DNA from: Orychophragmus violaceus
Taxonomy: Eukaryota > Streptophyta > Magnoliopsida > Brassicales > Brassicaceae
Length of the DNA: 64,000 nt
Direction of reading: 5' to 3'
Assembly: GCA_030180135.1 (NCBI GenBank)
Contig: CM058232.1
Coordinates: 58,549,330 to 58,613,329, forward strand
A program made the translations under genes and the position numbers. The notes under the pieces were generated by a model. The model did no database searches. It had not been told where the DNA came from and saw nothing but the letters and a program-made list of their open reading frames with translations. Positions within the stretch are counted from its first letter, which is position 1; every line of letters starts with the position of its first letter. Below, piece by piece: positions 12,225 to 25,634 of this stretch.

Positions 12225-12728
12225 ATGCCTATGGCTTATGCGTACTGGCCATGGCGTCGATACGACCAGCCTTACTACGAGACCCGTTCAGTAAAAAGAA
12301 AACGGAGATCAATCATCCCATTCAACCTTCTAGTTTTTCATGATGATGTGATAACGAAGATACTCGCTCGTGTTTGCGAACAGAACATGCAAGATCTCCG
12401 TCATTCGAAGATAACTTGTAAATCCTTGAAGGAGAAGACGGAAACACATGAGTTCTTCAACTATGTTAATCTAATACAGATGGAATACTATGTTTGGGCT
12501 CCGGAATTTGATTGGAGAAAATGCAATGAAAGCTGCTACGATGCATGCAACACATCAACCATCCTTCTCAAAGGAATATCAGATTTCTTGTTTGATAACA
12601 AGAGAGATGAAGGTCTCGCTCGCAAAAAGGCAGATGCAAAAGATGGATGCATATTAAGCAAGTATATGTATGGTATCCTACGCAAAGCCTTCAGGGAAGA
12701 CAAAGATGATGAACTCTTCGGTAGATAG
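12225..12728 (+). CDS. F-box-like protein, At2g35280-type
   Basis: An open frame of 167 codons. Residues about 33-75 (FNLLVFHDDVITKILARV ... DLRHSKITCKSLKE) look like a divergent F-box, the domain that binds Skp1 in SCF ubiquitin ligases. The C-terminal part (ILLKGISDFLF, then DEGLARKKADAKDGC and KYMYGILRKAF) resembles the Sel1-like tail of the At2g35280-type F-box family expanded in Brassicaceae. It ends earlier than I would expect for that family, so it may be C-terminally truncated. It lies inside the outer CACTA, between a MITE-like element and TTTAGGG-type repeats, as a captured or stranded gene. The start ATG at 12225 precedes the F-box by about 30 codons; whether it is expressed cannot be judged. 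Confidence 0.55.
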   Translation: MPMAYAYWPWRRYDQPYYETRSVKRKRRSIIPFNLLVFHDDVITKILARVCEQNMQDLRHSKITCKSLKEKTETHEFFNYVNLIQMEYYVWAPEFDWRKCNESCYDACNTSTILLKGISDFLFDNKRDEGLARKKADAKDGCILSKYMYGILRKAFREDKDDELFGR

Positions 12729-13559
12729 GAATTTACTCGAGGACACGCAACGCAAATGCGATGAAAACTACCTCGTCTGGTTCATAGTGTCTGGGGAAGA
12801 TTGCTTCATGGTTGGTTCACAGTGAAATGTAACGAAAATTATATTGATCATGTGCACTTCTGCCTATGTTCCAATATGACCCTTGGTGCTCAGGGTGTCC
12901 AATGTTTAACGATTATTACGACCAATGTTTTTGGATTATGCCGACCACTTTCTTCTTCAGAATGATAGAAAACAACTTCTGCCAATTTCGTTGTAATTGG
13001 TGATGTCGTATTTATGTATGTTTTTCCAATTTCACATTAGATGTTTCCCGTACACATAATTATCTAGTATTTTGTTTGATGGTTCAACGTTATTGCATCC
13101 CAAAGGTAACACTTAAAACAGTGAAATACTCAAATAAACTAAACACTTAATTAATAACAAGATCAACGTAAACTTGGTTATTATTTATACTATTTAACAC
13201 ATATCAGAAAATTTGTCCAACATAGAAGGAGTAACCTTAAACCCTAAAGACTAAACCATAACCCTAAAATACTAAACCTTGAAACTTCTTTTTATTTCTT
13301 ATTTGGTCCTTGTAGTATCATCGACAGATTCTAAATTTGTTAATATCTTATCACTTCGGGATGCATTGATTGAGCATATATATAGGAACATCATGGAAAT
13401 AATGCATAAATAAATTGGTATTTTATATGTAACGTTGTAAAATTTGTGTTTATGTATGTTCATTATTATATATGTAATTTATATAATTGTTTATTATGTA
13501 ATATTATAATTATTAATAATTTTGTCAATATCAACAACTATAAATGCAAATGACCATAT

Positions 13560-13760
13560 ACCTTAAACTCTAAACCCAAACATTATACCCTAAGCCCTAT
13601 ATACTAGACCCTATATACTAGACCCTATATACTAGACCCTATATACCCTAAAAGCTAAACCCAAACGTTAAACCCTAAACCCTAAATACTAGAACCTATA
13701 TATACCTTAAACTCTAAATCCAAACATTAAACCATAAACCCTAAATACTTATCCCAAAAC
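13560..13760. repeat. degenerate telomere-type repeats and short tandem
   Basis: Units of the CCCTAAA / TAAACCC kind are mixed with an 18-bp tandem (ACCCTATATACTAG, three or more copies around 13595-13645). The repeats are too degenerate for a telomere. Similar TTTAGGG-like tracts occur at 16800-17110. Confidence 0.6.
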
Positions 13761-14637
13761 CTTAACCTTAGAAGAAAAATAAGAGGACAAGAAGAATAAT
13801 AAATATTCTTTTTTCAACAAATCAATATATTGAAATTAAAAATGTTTCACAAGATACAAAATACATCTAGTTTCAACCGTTGAAACAAATGAAGGAAATT
13901 GATACAATTTCGATGAAGAAGTGGAGAATAACCATGCTTTCTTATCAAAAGGCTTATAGGCTTACAGATGAAATATGTTATGTCCCTTCTTCACATACTT
14001 GAGATTTGCTAACAACATATAGCTGAGACTCCAAAATGCCTTTGGCATTACTTTAGTCAGTAGATATGATTTTGATGTCATTGAAGATGATTATGAATCT
14101 TGTTGCTTTGTTGAAATCAATATACTTGATGCTTCTGGTGGAAATCTTCCTTGTTTTTTTGAAAACCATGCCTCGGTCTGATCTCTGGAAATTCTGATTT
14201 CATCAAACTTGGTTACTCCATTAATTCAGGGATAAAAAACCCAAATGAAACCTCCATACCAATGAGTAGGAGGACATTCACTTGTTGATAACCGGAAATT
14301 CCACCGGAAATGAGTAAACGTACCGGAAATGAGTAAACATACCGGAAATAAGCCATATCAGAAATGGATTCCATATCAAAACCAGAGACTGATTTGGAAG
14401 CGATAAATTCAGACATTGAATCTTCACCGTCAAAATGTCGCAAAAACCGAAGAATTGATATCTTTGATTTACCATTATTCATTTAAAACCCTAACTTTTG
14501 CAGATTTTAGAGAAAATCGAAAATAAACTAAACTATAAATGGCTATGGCCGACGTTGGAGAAGCCAACGCCGGCCAAAATGACGAAGAGGAAGAAGACTT
14601 GTTACAAACATACAGTCGCACTAGATATCGCAGCAGT

Positions 14638-14640
<3 letters not shown>

Positions 14641-14704
<64 letters not shown>
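14641..14704. repeat. (GA)n microsatellite
   Basis: About 64 bp of uninterrupted GA repeat. It creates Arg-Glu ORFs in several frames that are not genes. Confidence 0.95.
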
Positions 14705-14708
<4 letters not shown>

Positions 14709-16499
14709 AACGGTAATTAGATTGTGTTACAAATATTCATCAAAACTGATATGATTAAGGTAATTCGGAAATGCTATGTTTAATAGATTGTGTAGGATTA
14801 TATATTCTCATGTTACGGTAATTAGAGAATATCCTAGAATAATTTTTTATAGGATATATCCTACGGATTCTAGTTGTTGTATAACGTTAAACACCAAAAA
14901 AAAACACATATATATTTCCCTTTCCTTTTAGCACCATGCAATTGTATTTCGGCATGAACATATACAGGGACATTACCAAAATGCCACGTTTTATATATGT
15001 TCTCTAAAAGAAACTAAACGTTTTAACATTCAAGTTCCAAACTATTTCTTTAATTTTTATGTGTACTATTTCTTTAACACTCAAGGTAATTATATAGATA
15101 AGTATAAATTTCAAAATTGAGGCAATAAAAAAGGAATATATGATGAGTAAGTTACGCCTACAGGTGGGTTAAAATTCAAAAAAAATGCCAAAACAATTCG
15201 GGAAACCAAACTCCAATTTTATAGCCCAAAACATTTCAATTACCCGCCTGAACTCAATAATTTTAGACAAAGTGTCAAGAATTCCTCAATTACGACAAAC
15301 CATGATTTATAATGTTCTTCTCATTTTCCGAAATCTTTTTTGATTCTGGCTAATCTCTCTTCAAATCCTCTTCTATGCCCACCCATCTCAAATTTATATC
15401 TCTTCTTCCAATCTCTTATTCGAGGGTCTCAGCTTAATTGCTAACTTTGACAGAAACCCTATCGACCTTCTCAAACTCTTCTTTGAATCTCTCAATCACG
15501 AAATCCTCTGTGATATGAGCCCTACAGATCCAAGTAAGATATGACGTTAGGATGTGTGTTAAACCCTAAGATGATTGAGCTTTGCTTTGCTTTAGAAACG
15601 AGATTGCTTCTGAAACTGATTGTTGCTTTGCTTATGATTTTCTTGTGGTTAGCATGTTTTGGAACAATTAATTTTGGTTATACAGGTTGTAAACGACTAC
15701 TATATTCCTCTTTCAGCTTCAATATGGTCTTCATATCCTGGATAAGTTGGTTGTTTTGTTTACAACAAGTGTTTGATGAGTTAGAGTCTGATGGTTAGGA
15801 TGTTAGTCTTATAGTTAGCAAGAAATTGAGTTTGATGTCTCTGTTTAACTACTTTCTTTGTTTTGTTATGTTCGATTGTCTGAGCATTTACAAGATAGTG
15901 TTTGTATCATTTGAGACATGATCAAACCATCCATAACTTTATTCTTAAACATTTGTTCGAGGATATTTGTCAACGACGGATGAAAGACATGGTCAGCACT
16001 CCAAAGGAATGCAGCAGCACTGCAAAGGACTGTGACCTCAGGAGATCTCAACAGATGAATATAACTACATATTTTCTGAGTGAAAGTAACATTTTTCACA
16101 ATTCATGCTTGTAAAGTCATCTCATGTTCTTTACTTCTATTTTTTGGGTCAACTCTCATGTTCTTTACTTAATTGTTTTTTCTTACTGTCTTTAATTATC
16201 ACAGGCCCCTGAGAAGGATGGACGGATAAATGCTTACACTACATGAAAACATGCTTTTTGCGACTACGAGTTGCGACTGAATTAACAGTCGCTAAATTTT
16301 ACGACTATCTACCGACGCAATTACGACTGATATTGCGACTAATAGAGAATAGTCGCTCTTTAGTCGCTATATTGCGACCACAGCTTTTAAGTCGTTAATT
16401 AGTCGCTAAATTAGCGACCATATAGCAATTGTTATTGGTTGTTGCCAAATAAGTCGCACATTATACGCAAATCAGTCGCTAAAACAGTCACAAAATAAT

Positions 16500-18276
16500 A
16501 CTCCAAACAAACCATAAAACAAACCCTAAACCCCTAAATTATAAATAAAAATCTAATTATTAAAACTTCAACTACTTTAACATATCTAAAACAAAGATTC
16601 AACACTTGCATAAACATTTCTTATTTTCTAAATCTAATATTTTAAAACCTTAAATTAAAAATAAACCCTCAAACCGTATACCACAAACTATAAATCATAC
16701 TATAAACCTTAAGGTTTAATCATAACTTATAAAATCTAAATATAGTCATTAATCATAACTTACGCATTGTCATTGTTACACTTTGCTAATGAATATAAGG
16801 TTTTGGGTGTATGGTTTAGGGTTTATGATTTAGGGTTTAGGGAAAAGAAGGAAAACTAATCAAGATTCACTTTAGTTTAGATTTGGTTCGGTTTTGGATG
16901 AACAAATGTTTAGGGTTTAGGTTAAGAAAATATTGTTTAGGACTTAGGTTAAGGAAATATGGTTTAGGGTTTAGGATAACCCTAAAACCTCTTTCATATT
17001 ACTTTATCTTAGACCCTAAACCCTAACAAAGGATCTAACCATAATTAACAAATTCTATACCCCAAACTCCAAATTTTAAATTATAAACTCCAAATCCTAA
17101 ATTATTAGTTCAATACAAGAAAACATGCAGTTAAAGACTTATGAAGATGATGAATATTTTGGGGTGCAGAGGCGAAGCCATCCGCAAGACGGTATACTAA
17201 AGCGGGTTAAATTTTCTCGAGAAAATAATGTATTTCACAAAGTCGTTTTTTATTAAAAAGGTTATTATTTGAATTATCTCAATAAAAACTATGAATTTTT
17301 ATTTGAAAAAGCCACTATTTAGCGACTAAAAAATACTAAATAACCAATTACAATTAGCCCACCAATTCATTACAAGACCCGCCAAATTTAACCGGGAAAC
17401 TAATAAATCCATTTTAATTTAACCGGGACATTTTGGCCCAAATTTTTGTTTGACAGGAAAAATTCCCTCCCTGATTTTTCCCATAATCTATGTGTCGAAA
17501 CCCTAAACACTCATCCTCATTTCTGCTTTCTTGAATTTTTTTGTTTACCTCTCCTCTCTCGGATTAATAGCTCAAATGCCACTATCGGCCAAAAAATAAT
17601 CTCAGCTTCCACTCCATAATCAGATTGCCACTGATAATGTGGATTACCGATTTTGCCATTAATGAGATGATGTGGCATTTTTTTAATAAACTATTTTAAA
17701 AAAAAACGAACAGCTCAATTAAACGACGTCGTTTCTCGCCTCCCTCATCATTGGTCGATCGGATTCGATCCTCGGTCCACGCGCTCGAGCTCAGCTTCTT
17801 TGCTTCGACGAACGAATCCATCCCGGCGAATCTAGGAGCCCGAATCCAGCTCCTATTCACCTTTATCCACCTCCCATCTTCTCGTCGGCCGTCGTATATC
17901 TTCATCTCTCTTCATCCCTCCATGAATGAGCTTAATCTATTCCATTTGTTATTTTAGGGTTTAGGATGAAATATGTTGAATGCAAGGTCTGCATTGTTAG
18001 TTTTTTGTTGAATTTAGCCTCATATTAGGTCATTTTTGGCTTTAATCTAATAATCAACTCTATTTGTGCTCGATTATGCGGAATTGACGAGAGAATTCAT
18101 GTTCTAAAACTGAGAAAGTACTCCAACTGGTACATCTGATAGCAATAAGAGTTGGACTAGTTGGATCAAAAATACCAGTTGGACCGTAACTACCTTTTTA
18201 CCATATTATTGTACTAGTTGTACCTAAATGGCATCATTTTTAATTGTGTTTTATTATATTCTATTTACAGGAGGCG
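16500..18276. other. telomere-type repeats and non-coding DNA
   Basis: 16500-17110 is rich in TAAACCC/TTTAGGG-like degenerate repeats. 17130-17700 is unassigned and may hold the left boundary of a MuDR-type element. A 68-codon plus frame (17751-17957) lies in GC-richer, UTR-like DNA upstream of the transposase gene. GTACTAGTTG-type motifs appear at 18120-18225. Confidence 0.35.
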
Positions 18277-20749
18277 ATGAAGAAAATCAACACAAACGTT
18301 CATTTTGACTTTGGAGGGTGCTATTCAAAAGAGCATGAGTGGATTTCACGTAATCATGTATACGCCATATCGATGAAGACTTCATCTTTGGAGCAGATAA
18401 CTTACTTGGTGTTAGTAGATAAGATACGCAAGAAGGTTATGATAGATGGATGCATGGGGAATTTGAAATTGAGTTATAGCTATCTAAAGCTCGGAGAGAG
18501 TCATATATTTTAGATGGCGAAGATGTTTATGTTTATCTAACAACCGTGGACAATGAGGGACTTAAACATGTTTTGCATGTGGAGATATCTGATGATGTGG
18601 GAAACAATTTGAGATTCGAGCAAATTTCAAGAGTGGAGCGAAGAAGCTCAGTTGGTGTGAATTATGAGGAGGCGGTTTCAAATGGCAGAGTTGATGTTGT
18701 TGGTGATCTACATGATACTGGCATCCTTACCGTATACAGAGCGCATGGAGCTGAACTACAAAACGAACCTATTATTGAAGAGTTGCCGGATAATGATGTT
18801 GAAAAGGTTGGTAATGAGGATAATGTTATTGAAATTATTGGTAATGAGGAATGTGAGAATGCATCACGTGACCAAATGGTGGATGTGGACAGCACATTGG
18901 GTAACCATATAGATGCGGGTATGGACGCTGGTACGGACGCTGTTATGGATCTTAGAGATGAATTTGTTGAGCTGCCATCATCTGTACAACCACCGAGTCA
19001 GTTTGTGGAAGAATGGGAAGATGGTACGGGTATTGAATTATATCAAGAACTTTGTTCTAGGGAGGCATTGCAAGATTTAGTTAACAGAGCTGCAAATAAG
19101 AATTGCTTTGTGACCAAAACTGTTAAGTCGGATACGGTCTGTCTCATGCTACGTTTCCGACAAGTTTCTGAAGGTTGTAATTGGTATTTACGAGCTGCGA
19201 GAACTAAGCAATCAGTATTTTGGACTATCAGAGTATATAGAAAAATGCATTCCTGTTCTCGGATTGCTGCGACTACAAGCAATACTAAACTGAGAGGCTC
19301 ACAACGATTAGTTGCGAGTATATTGCATACTGACTATCCCGGTCAAATGGAGACACCGACCCTAAAAAGCATCATGAGTATTGTAGAAGGAAGGCTTGGT
19401 TTGCCGGTTTCCTATTCCACCGCATTGAGAGGTAAAAAACAACATGTTTGTGATGTGCATGGGAGTCCTGAAAAAAGCTACAAGATTTTATTTTCTTATT
19501 TGTATGAGTTAGAGAAGGCAAATCCCGGGACAGTGACGAATGTGGAATTGGATAGTTTGAAAAGGTTTAAGTACCTATTCATTGCTTTAGGTGCTAGCAT
19601 TGAAGGGTTTAGAGCAATGAGGAAAGTGATAATTGTGGATGCAACCTTTCTTAAGACTGTATATAGTGGTGTGTTAGTTTTTGCAACAGCTCAGGATCCT
19701 AATCCTCACCATTACCCAATTGCGTTTGGTGTAATTGATGGTGAGAAAGATGTTAGTTGGGACTGGTTTTTTAGAAAGCTGAAAACCGTTGTACCAGATG
19801 TACCTGAATTGGTTTTTATGAGCGATAGGCATTCAAGCATCATCAAAGAAATTGATAATGTGTATCCGAATGCAAAGCGTGGGCATTGTATATGGCATAT
19901 ATCTCAAAACGTGAGAGGAAAGGTGAAGTATGACAAGGACATAGCTGTTGAGAAGTTCAAGGACTGCGCACATGCATATACTCATAGTGAGTTCGACCTA
20001 CTCTATAATGATTTTAAGACTATGTTTCCCAAAGCTGATGAGTATCTAGAAAAGAGCATAGAACGAGAAGGATGAGCTAGGTGCTACTTTGAAGGAGATA
20101 AGTACAATTTAGACACCAGCAATTCCGCGGAATCATTGAACAGTGTGTTTAAAAAGGCAAGGAGTACCCCCTACTGCCTTTGATTGATGCAATTGTTGAG
20201 AAGCTTTCTGAATGGTTTAAAAAACATAGGGCTGAAGCTGCTGCTGCGCCGGACTTCAAGAAAGTGGTGCCTATTGTGGAGAACATAATCCACGACAGAT
20301 GTGCAACTGCACGAAGACTACATGTGACTGAGCTGAACAGCTTCTTGCTTGAGTATGACGTTACGGGTCTAGATGGTAAGACATATTTGGTGGACTTGAA
20401 GATGAAAAGGTGTTCTTGCAAAACATTTGATATAGACAAGTACCCATGTGTCCATGCAATTGCCGCAACCAGAAAGCTCATGAGGACTGAAGGGAGAACA
20501 ATGAATCTATCAATCTATGATCTCTGCTCGAAGTATTATCTGATAGAGACGTGGGCATTGGCATGTTATCAAACGATTTACACAGTGCCGCATGAGTACC
20601 ATTGGAGAATTCCTGCTGAGATTAAAGAACAGTACGCTTTACCGCCAGAGTACACTCCCTCACCAGGAAGAAATCAAGAATTTCGGTATCCATCTACCGG
20701 AGAACGGCGCCGAAAGAAACGGAACAAGTCTGTACCTGGCATAAATTAG
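18277..20749 (+). pseudogene. MuDR-like (MULE) transposase, broken in three places
   Basis: The N-terminal part (ATG at 18277, after a TTTACAG acceptor) resembles the plant MuDR N-terminal domain. A 509-codon frame (18546-20075) holds the MULE transposase core: VDATFLK with the first catalytic Asp, HHYPIAFGVIDGE, then SDRHSSI with the second Asp. The C-terminal frame (20180-20749) has the SWIM zinc finger CSC...CVH. The enzyme would cut Mutator-type ends. Lesions: a frameshift at about 18480-18513, a TGA in place of Trp at 20073-20075 (before ARCYFEG), and a 1-base frameshift at about 20158-20170 before PLLPLIDA. It sits in the inner CACTA, opposite a DUF1985 gene, the pairing known from Kaonashi-type MULEs in Arabidopsis. 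It is unlikely to be functional. Confidence 0.8.
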
Positions 20750-21968
<1,219 letters not shown>

Positions 21969-24418
21969 CTACTCTTTCGCTTTAGTATTCTTCAGTCGCT
22001 TTGAATGTCGCGGTTGAACTCGATACGGCGTCTTGGTCAAATATGATTGTTGTCTTTGCCGCTTCTTCCCTGTTTGAATCACCAATCCACTATCATTTTC
22101 TTCCACAGTCTTCTTTGATTTCTCCCTCTTATTTGTTTTCGCCTTATTCTGTGCATTCCCACTCTTCTTTTTCTTCTGCTCTTTCACCTTTTCATTCTTC
22201 TCATGATCATCTTTTTCTTGCTCTTTCTCCATACGCACATCCTGAGCTGTCATAAAGTCTTGATCTTGGGCATTTTCTTTCTCTTTCTCATTCCCATCTC
22301 CTTATTTCTCTCTTGCTTCACCTTCATTCTCATTCCCATCTCCTTCTTTCTCTCTTGCCTCACCTTCTTTCTCAGTCCCATCTCCTTCTTTCTCTCTTGC
22401 CTCACCTTCTTTCTCAGTCCCATCTCCTTCTTTCTCTCTTGCCTCACCTTCTTTCTCATTCCCATCACCTACTTTCTCTCTTGCATCTTCTTTCTCATAC
22501 GCAAAAAACGGAGCACTTAAGGGTGTGATCTTGGGTTCCAGAACAAACTTCTGAAGATCTTTCACACTCACATCCAACTCACAAAGCTTCGCGTTTGCTA
22601 AATCCACTTTCGCATCGATATCACCAAGCTGCACCGCGAGTTGTATAAACTCTTTAGCCATCACTTCCTGAATAACTGAGAGAATAGATGCTTCAGGAAC
22701 ATTCACCATCTTCTTTGGGACTTCAGGTACATCCTCCAACTCCTCAGGTACAATTCGAGACTCCAAGTCCTTTTCATACAAATCCTTCCACCAAATTTTC
22801 TTCCTTTGCACGATAAGACGTTATCTCCACTTGTCAACAACCGGATCAATAAAACCAATCACATCATCAACATCATCGCCTACGATACGCGCCAAAAGAG
22901 CTTTCTCATGCGTGTCCGGTTCCAAGATACTAGTTATATCCTGTTAATAACATTAAACTTAACTTACATTCACATCCATAACAATAATAGTAAGTATGAT
23001 CACAAACTCTTACCTTAGTACTTCCAAGCGCTTCATAAATTTTTTCCAATGGAAAACCTCTCATGCATGCTTCACTGAACTTATCCTTGCACATCCGTGG
23101 ACACTCCACATCGGCTTCCACAGCTTTACGAAATGAACGACCAAGAACTGGAATACACTCAAATGCGAGAATCTGCACATAAAGGTAAAAACATGTTAGT
23201 GCTAAAATCAAATAACTATTACACAAATACTGAAGATCATATTAAATTCATTTATAGTTACCTCGAGAGGAACTATGAATCCGGAAAGCCAGTTTGCGCT
23301 TTTGGTTTAGCAGACCCTTTCATGTTCTTCATTACTGCCCAGATCCCTTTCAAACAGTCATCGAAAGTATACCTACCCCACAGAAAATTCTCACAAGCAC
23401 TCACATCATCCACAATCCTCAGAAGGAACGAATCTACTTTTCCATTAGCCTTTGACTTATATTTGACTATCTTGCATAGGAAATACAAGATAGCCAACTT
23501 CTTCCTGTCTGAAGAGCTCTTCTTCTGCATTTCCTCCAGCTTCACTTCAACATCTTTAATTGTTATTCCGTCAACCCTTCCAAAGACCCTTTTTGCAAAC
23601 TTAAAATCTTCCAATTGCTTATAGTTCTCTGGGTAGTCAAGGCAAGAAAAACCAGTCAACAACGTGTGCTCTCTTATGAAATACCTAATGAGTGTCCCAT
23701 TCACCACAAACCAACACTCTGTTCGCATATTTGTAGAAGTTGTGCGAAGAAGAATCATCCACATTCCTTGAAGCATGTGGTTTGGCTCTCTTGGCATGTG
23801 GAATACATGCCTAAACTGCTCATGTTGCATGAACCATTTCAGTTCTGCTGGAAAACCCTCCAAGTACTCAAGTGTGGCCCTAACATTGCACCCTTTTCCT
23901 ATCTTACCCACTGTCATGTAATGAGATGGACCAAAGAACATTTTCTCTGGCTGTAGGGGTTGGGATACATCATCATCATCATCATCATCATCGTCCTCGG
24001 AGTTATTATGCAAAAAAGAAACAAAGCATAAATAAATACAGATGTACTAGTTGACCATTATGTACCAGACACAAACATGTTTAAGTAGTACTAGTTGGAT
24101 CATATTGTACATGAATCGTTCTCTCCCGAGAACCTCCAACAACCTCTACCTCCTGATCTTCTTCGTTCACTTTCTCTCCATCAGCATCCTCTCCATCATC
24201 ATCCTCTCCATCACCATCCTCTTCATCCTCTACCTCATCATGAACATTTTTTCCTTTTTCTCCATCTTCTTCATGTTCTTCCTCTACTTCCTCTTCTTCC
24301 TCTACATCTTTAGCTACATGATCTTCGTTCACCACCTCTTCAACACCTTTTCCCCATCTACTGTTTCTGCAGCTTCTGTAGTCTCATATATCCGACCACC
24401 GGATCTTGCACGAGCCAT
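21969..24418 (-). pseudogene. DUF1985 (Ulp1-associated, Kaonashi-type) gene, catalytic domain not seen
   Basis: A multi-exon minus-strand gene starting at ATG 24418 (MARARSGG). An acidic first part (about 24335-24081) is out of frame with the ATG because of a stop or frameshift near 24330. The exon at 24010-23273 encodes a poly-Asp run and then DUF1985 with HVFHMPREPNHMLQGMW, ECWFVVNG and REHTLLTGF. Further exons lie at about 23173-23012 (FECIPVLGRSFRKAVEAD) and 22940-22302, which has a stop near 22822 and then a Glu/Lys-rich repeat. A basic tail (22253-21969) follows. DUF1985 usually precedes a Ulp1/SENP cysteine-protease domain. I see no His-Asp-Cys protease segment here, so it is lost or was never present. 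Confidence 0.7.
22305..22480. repeat. 42-bp coding minisatellite
   Basis: About four copies of a 42-bp unit encode, on the minus strand, the 14-residue repeat REKEGDGTEKEGEA with small variants (N for T, V for E). It lies in the DUF1985 gene's C-terminal region and keeps frame. Confidence 0.85.
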
Positions 24419-24446
24419 TACTACATATAAAAATATTGACATTTAG

Positions 24447-25634
24447 AAACTAAATATACAATTATGAAAATATAAAATACGGTCCAACTGGTACAACTAG
24501 ATAAAATTGGAAAATTCGTATAAAATTACAGTTTCATTATATGCACATATCCAACAATTACATACCAAAATACACTTTAATTGAATGAACAGAAAAGACC
24601 AATACAACGAAGAACCAACACCGCTATTACGAGGAAAATTGAACAAAATGGAGGTCACAAAATCGAACAAAATCAATAATCCCAATAAACCGGAGTTACT
24701 CAAATTCTAACCAATATGATATAAAAGAAAAGGCTCGATCAAAAAAGGGAAATCTTACCAATATGAAGAATTGACGAAGTAAAAGAATGGGAAGACGAAG
24801 GCGAATGCTACTCTCGGACAATCTCCGAAAGAAAGGTCGTCGGAAGGAGAGCCTCTAGTCGGGTTGTCGTCGTCGGAAGCGAGGTACAGTACCGACCTAG
24901 CTGCTCAATCTACTGATTTTTATCGCTGGGTGAGATGAGCGTGAGTTAGGGATTTAGGAAAAAATAGGGAATTAGGGATTTAGGGATTTTTTACGCTGGT
25001 ATCGGGTATTTTGTTTAAGGCGGGTCCGCGGATCCTCGGTTTAGGCGGGTCGTCGGGTTTGGACAGATAGATTAGGTTGGGTCGGTAAATAATTAAGTTT
25101 TCATAAGGTTTATAGTCTTTTACTACCTATTTCGATTAAAAATAATTCAAAAAGAATTTCTGAAACATAACGGTGGAAGTACTGATTTTTTTTGGGGAGT
25201 TTGTGGCATTTGTGCCTCGTGCTCTCCTCTCTCACTCGATCTCTCTCTCTCAGTCCATTTCTCCCTCTCCATCTCTCTTATTTGGCATCTCTCACTGCAT
25301 CTTTCTTACTCAATTTATCTCACTGGATCTCTCACTCCATCCTCTTATTTGATTTCGCGAAATCGAAACCCAAAATCTACTTGTCCCCAATGACCAGCGC
25401 AAGAGGGCAAGGAAGAGGTCGTGGACGAGGAAGAGGTTGAGGTCGAGCCATCTCCGGCGTCTGGTTTACCCGCCGGTGTCTCTCTGGAAACCCTAACTGA
25501 TGGAACGATGCCGGCCCCGACGGAGGTTGAACCCAATGAATACATTGAACCAGATCTATGTCACTGTGTTTTGCAAGTACGATTCTATTTTGTTCTTGAT
25601 TCTTATAGGAACTACTGGTTTTCTGCTTTCTTAG
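24447..25634. other. no gene resolved; junction to helicase pseudogene
   Basis: 24447-25190 has no recognised gene. 25190-25440 has a CT-rich leader and an ATG at 25390 reading MTSARGQGRGRGRGRG. A 25421-25576 segment is open (VSLETLTDGTMPAPTEVEP) and could be the first exon of the chimeric helicase locus, but it does not look like the N-terminus of that helicase family. Confidence 0.35.

Larger units (their letters stand above)
12729..16204. other. outer-CACTA interior with repeats, no firm gene
   Basis: After the F-box stop come AT-rich DNA, TTTAGGG-like repeats (about 13250-13750), a short CCGGAAATGAGTAAAC tandem (about 14290-14350) and a GA microsatellite. An 89-codon minus frame (14213-14482) and an 85-codon plus frame (15541-15798) show no known domain. 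15300-16200 may hold upstream exons and introns of the Ptta-like gene whose exon starts at 16205, but I cannot define them. Confidence 0.4.

Noticed and set aside
14641..14704. Arg-Glu-rich ORFs over the GA repeats here and at 21451
   Set aside because: They are translations of a dinucleotide repeat and appear in several frames; no coding evidence.
13560..17110. A telomere or telomere fusion site
   Set aside because: The TTTAGGG-type units are degenerate, mixed in orientation and embedded in transposon DNA.
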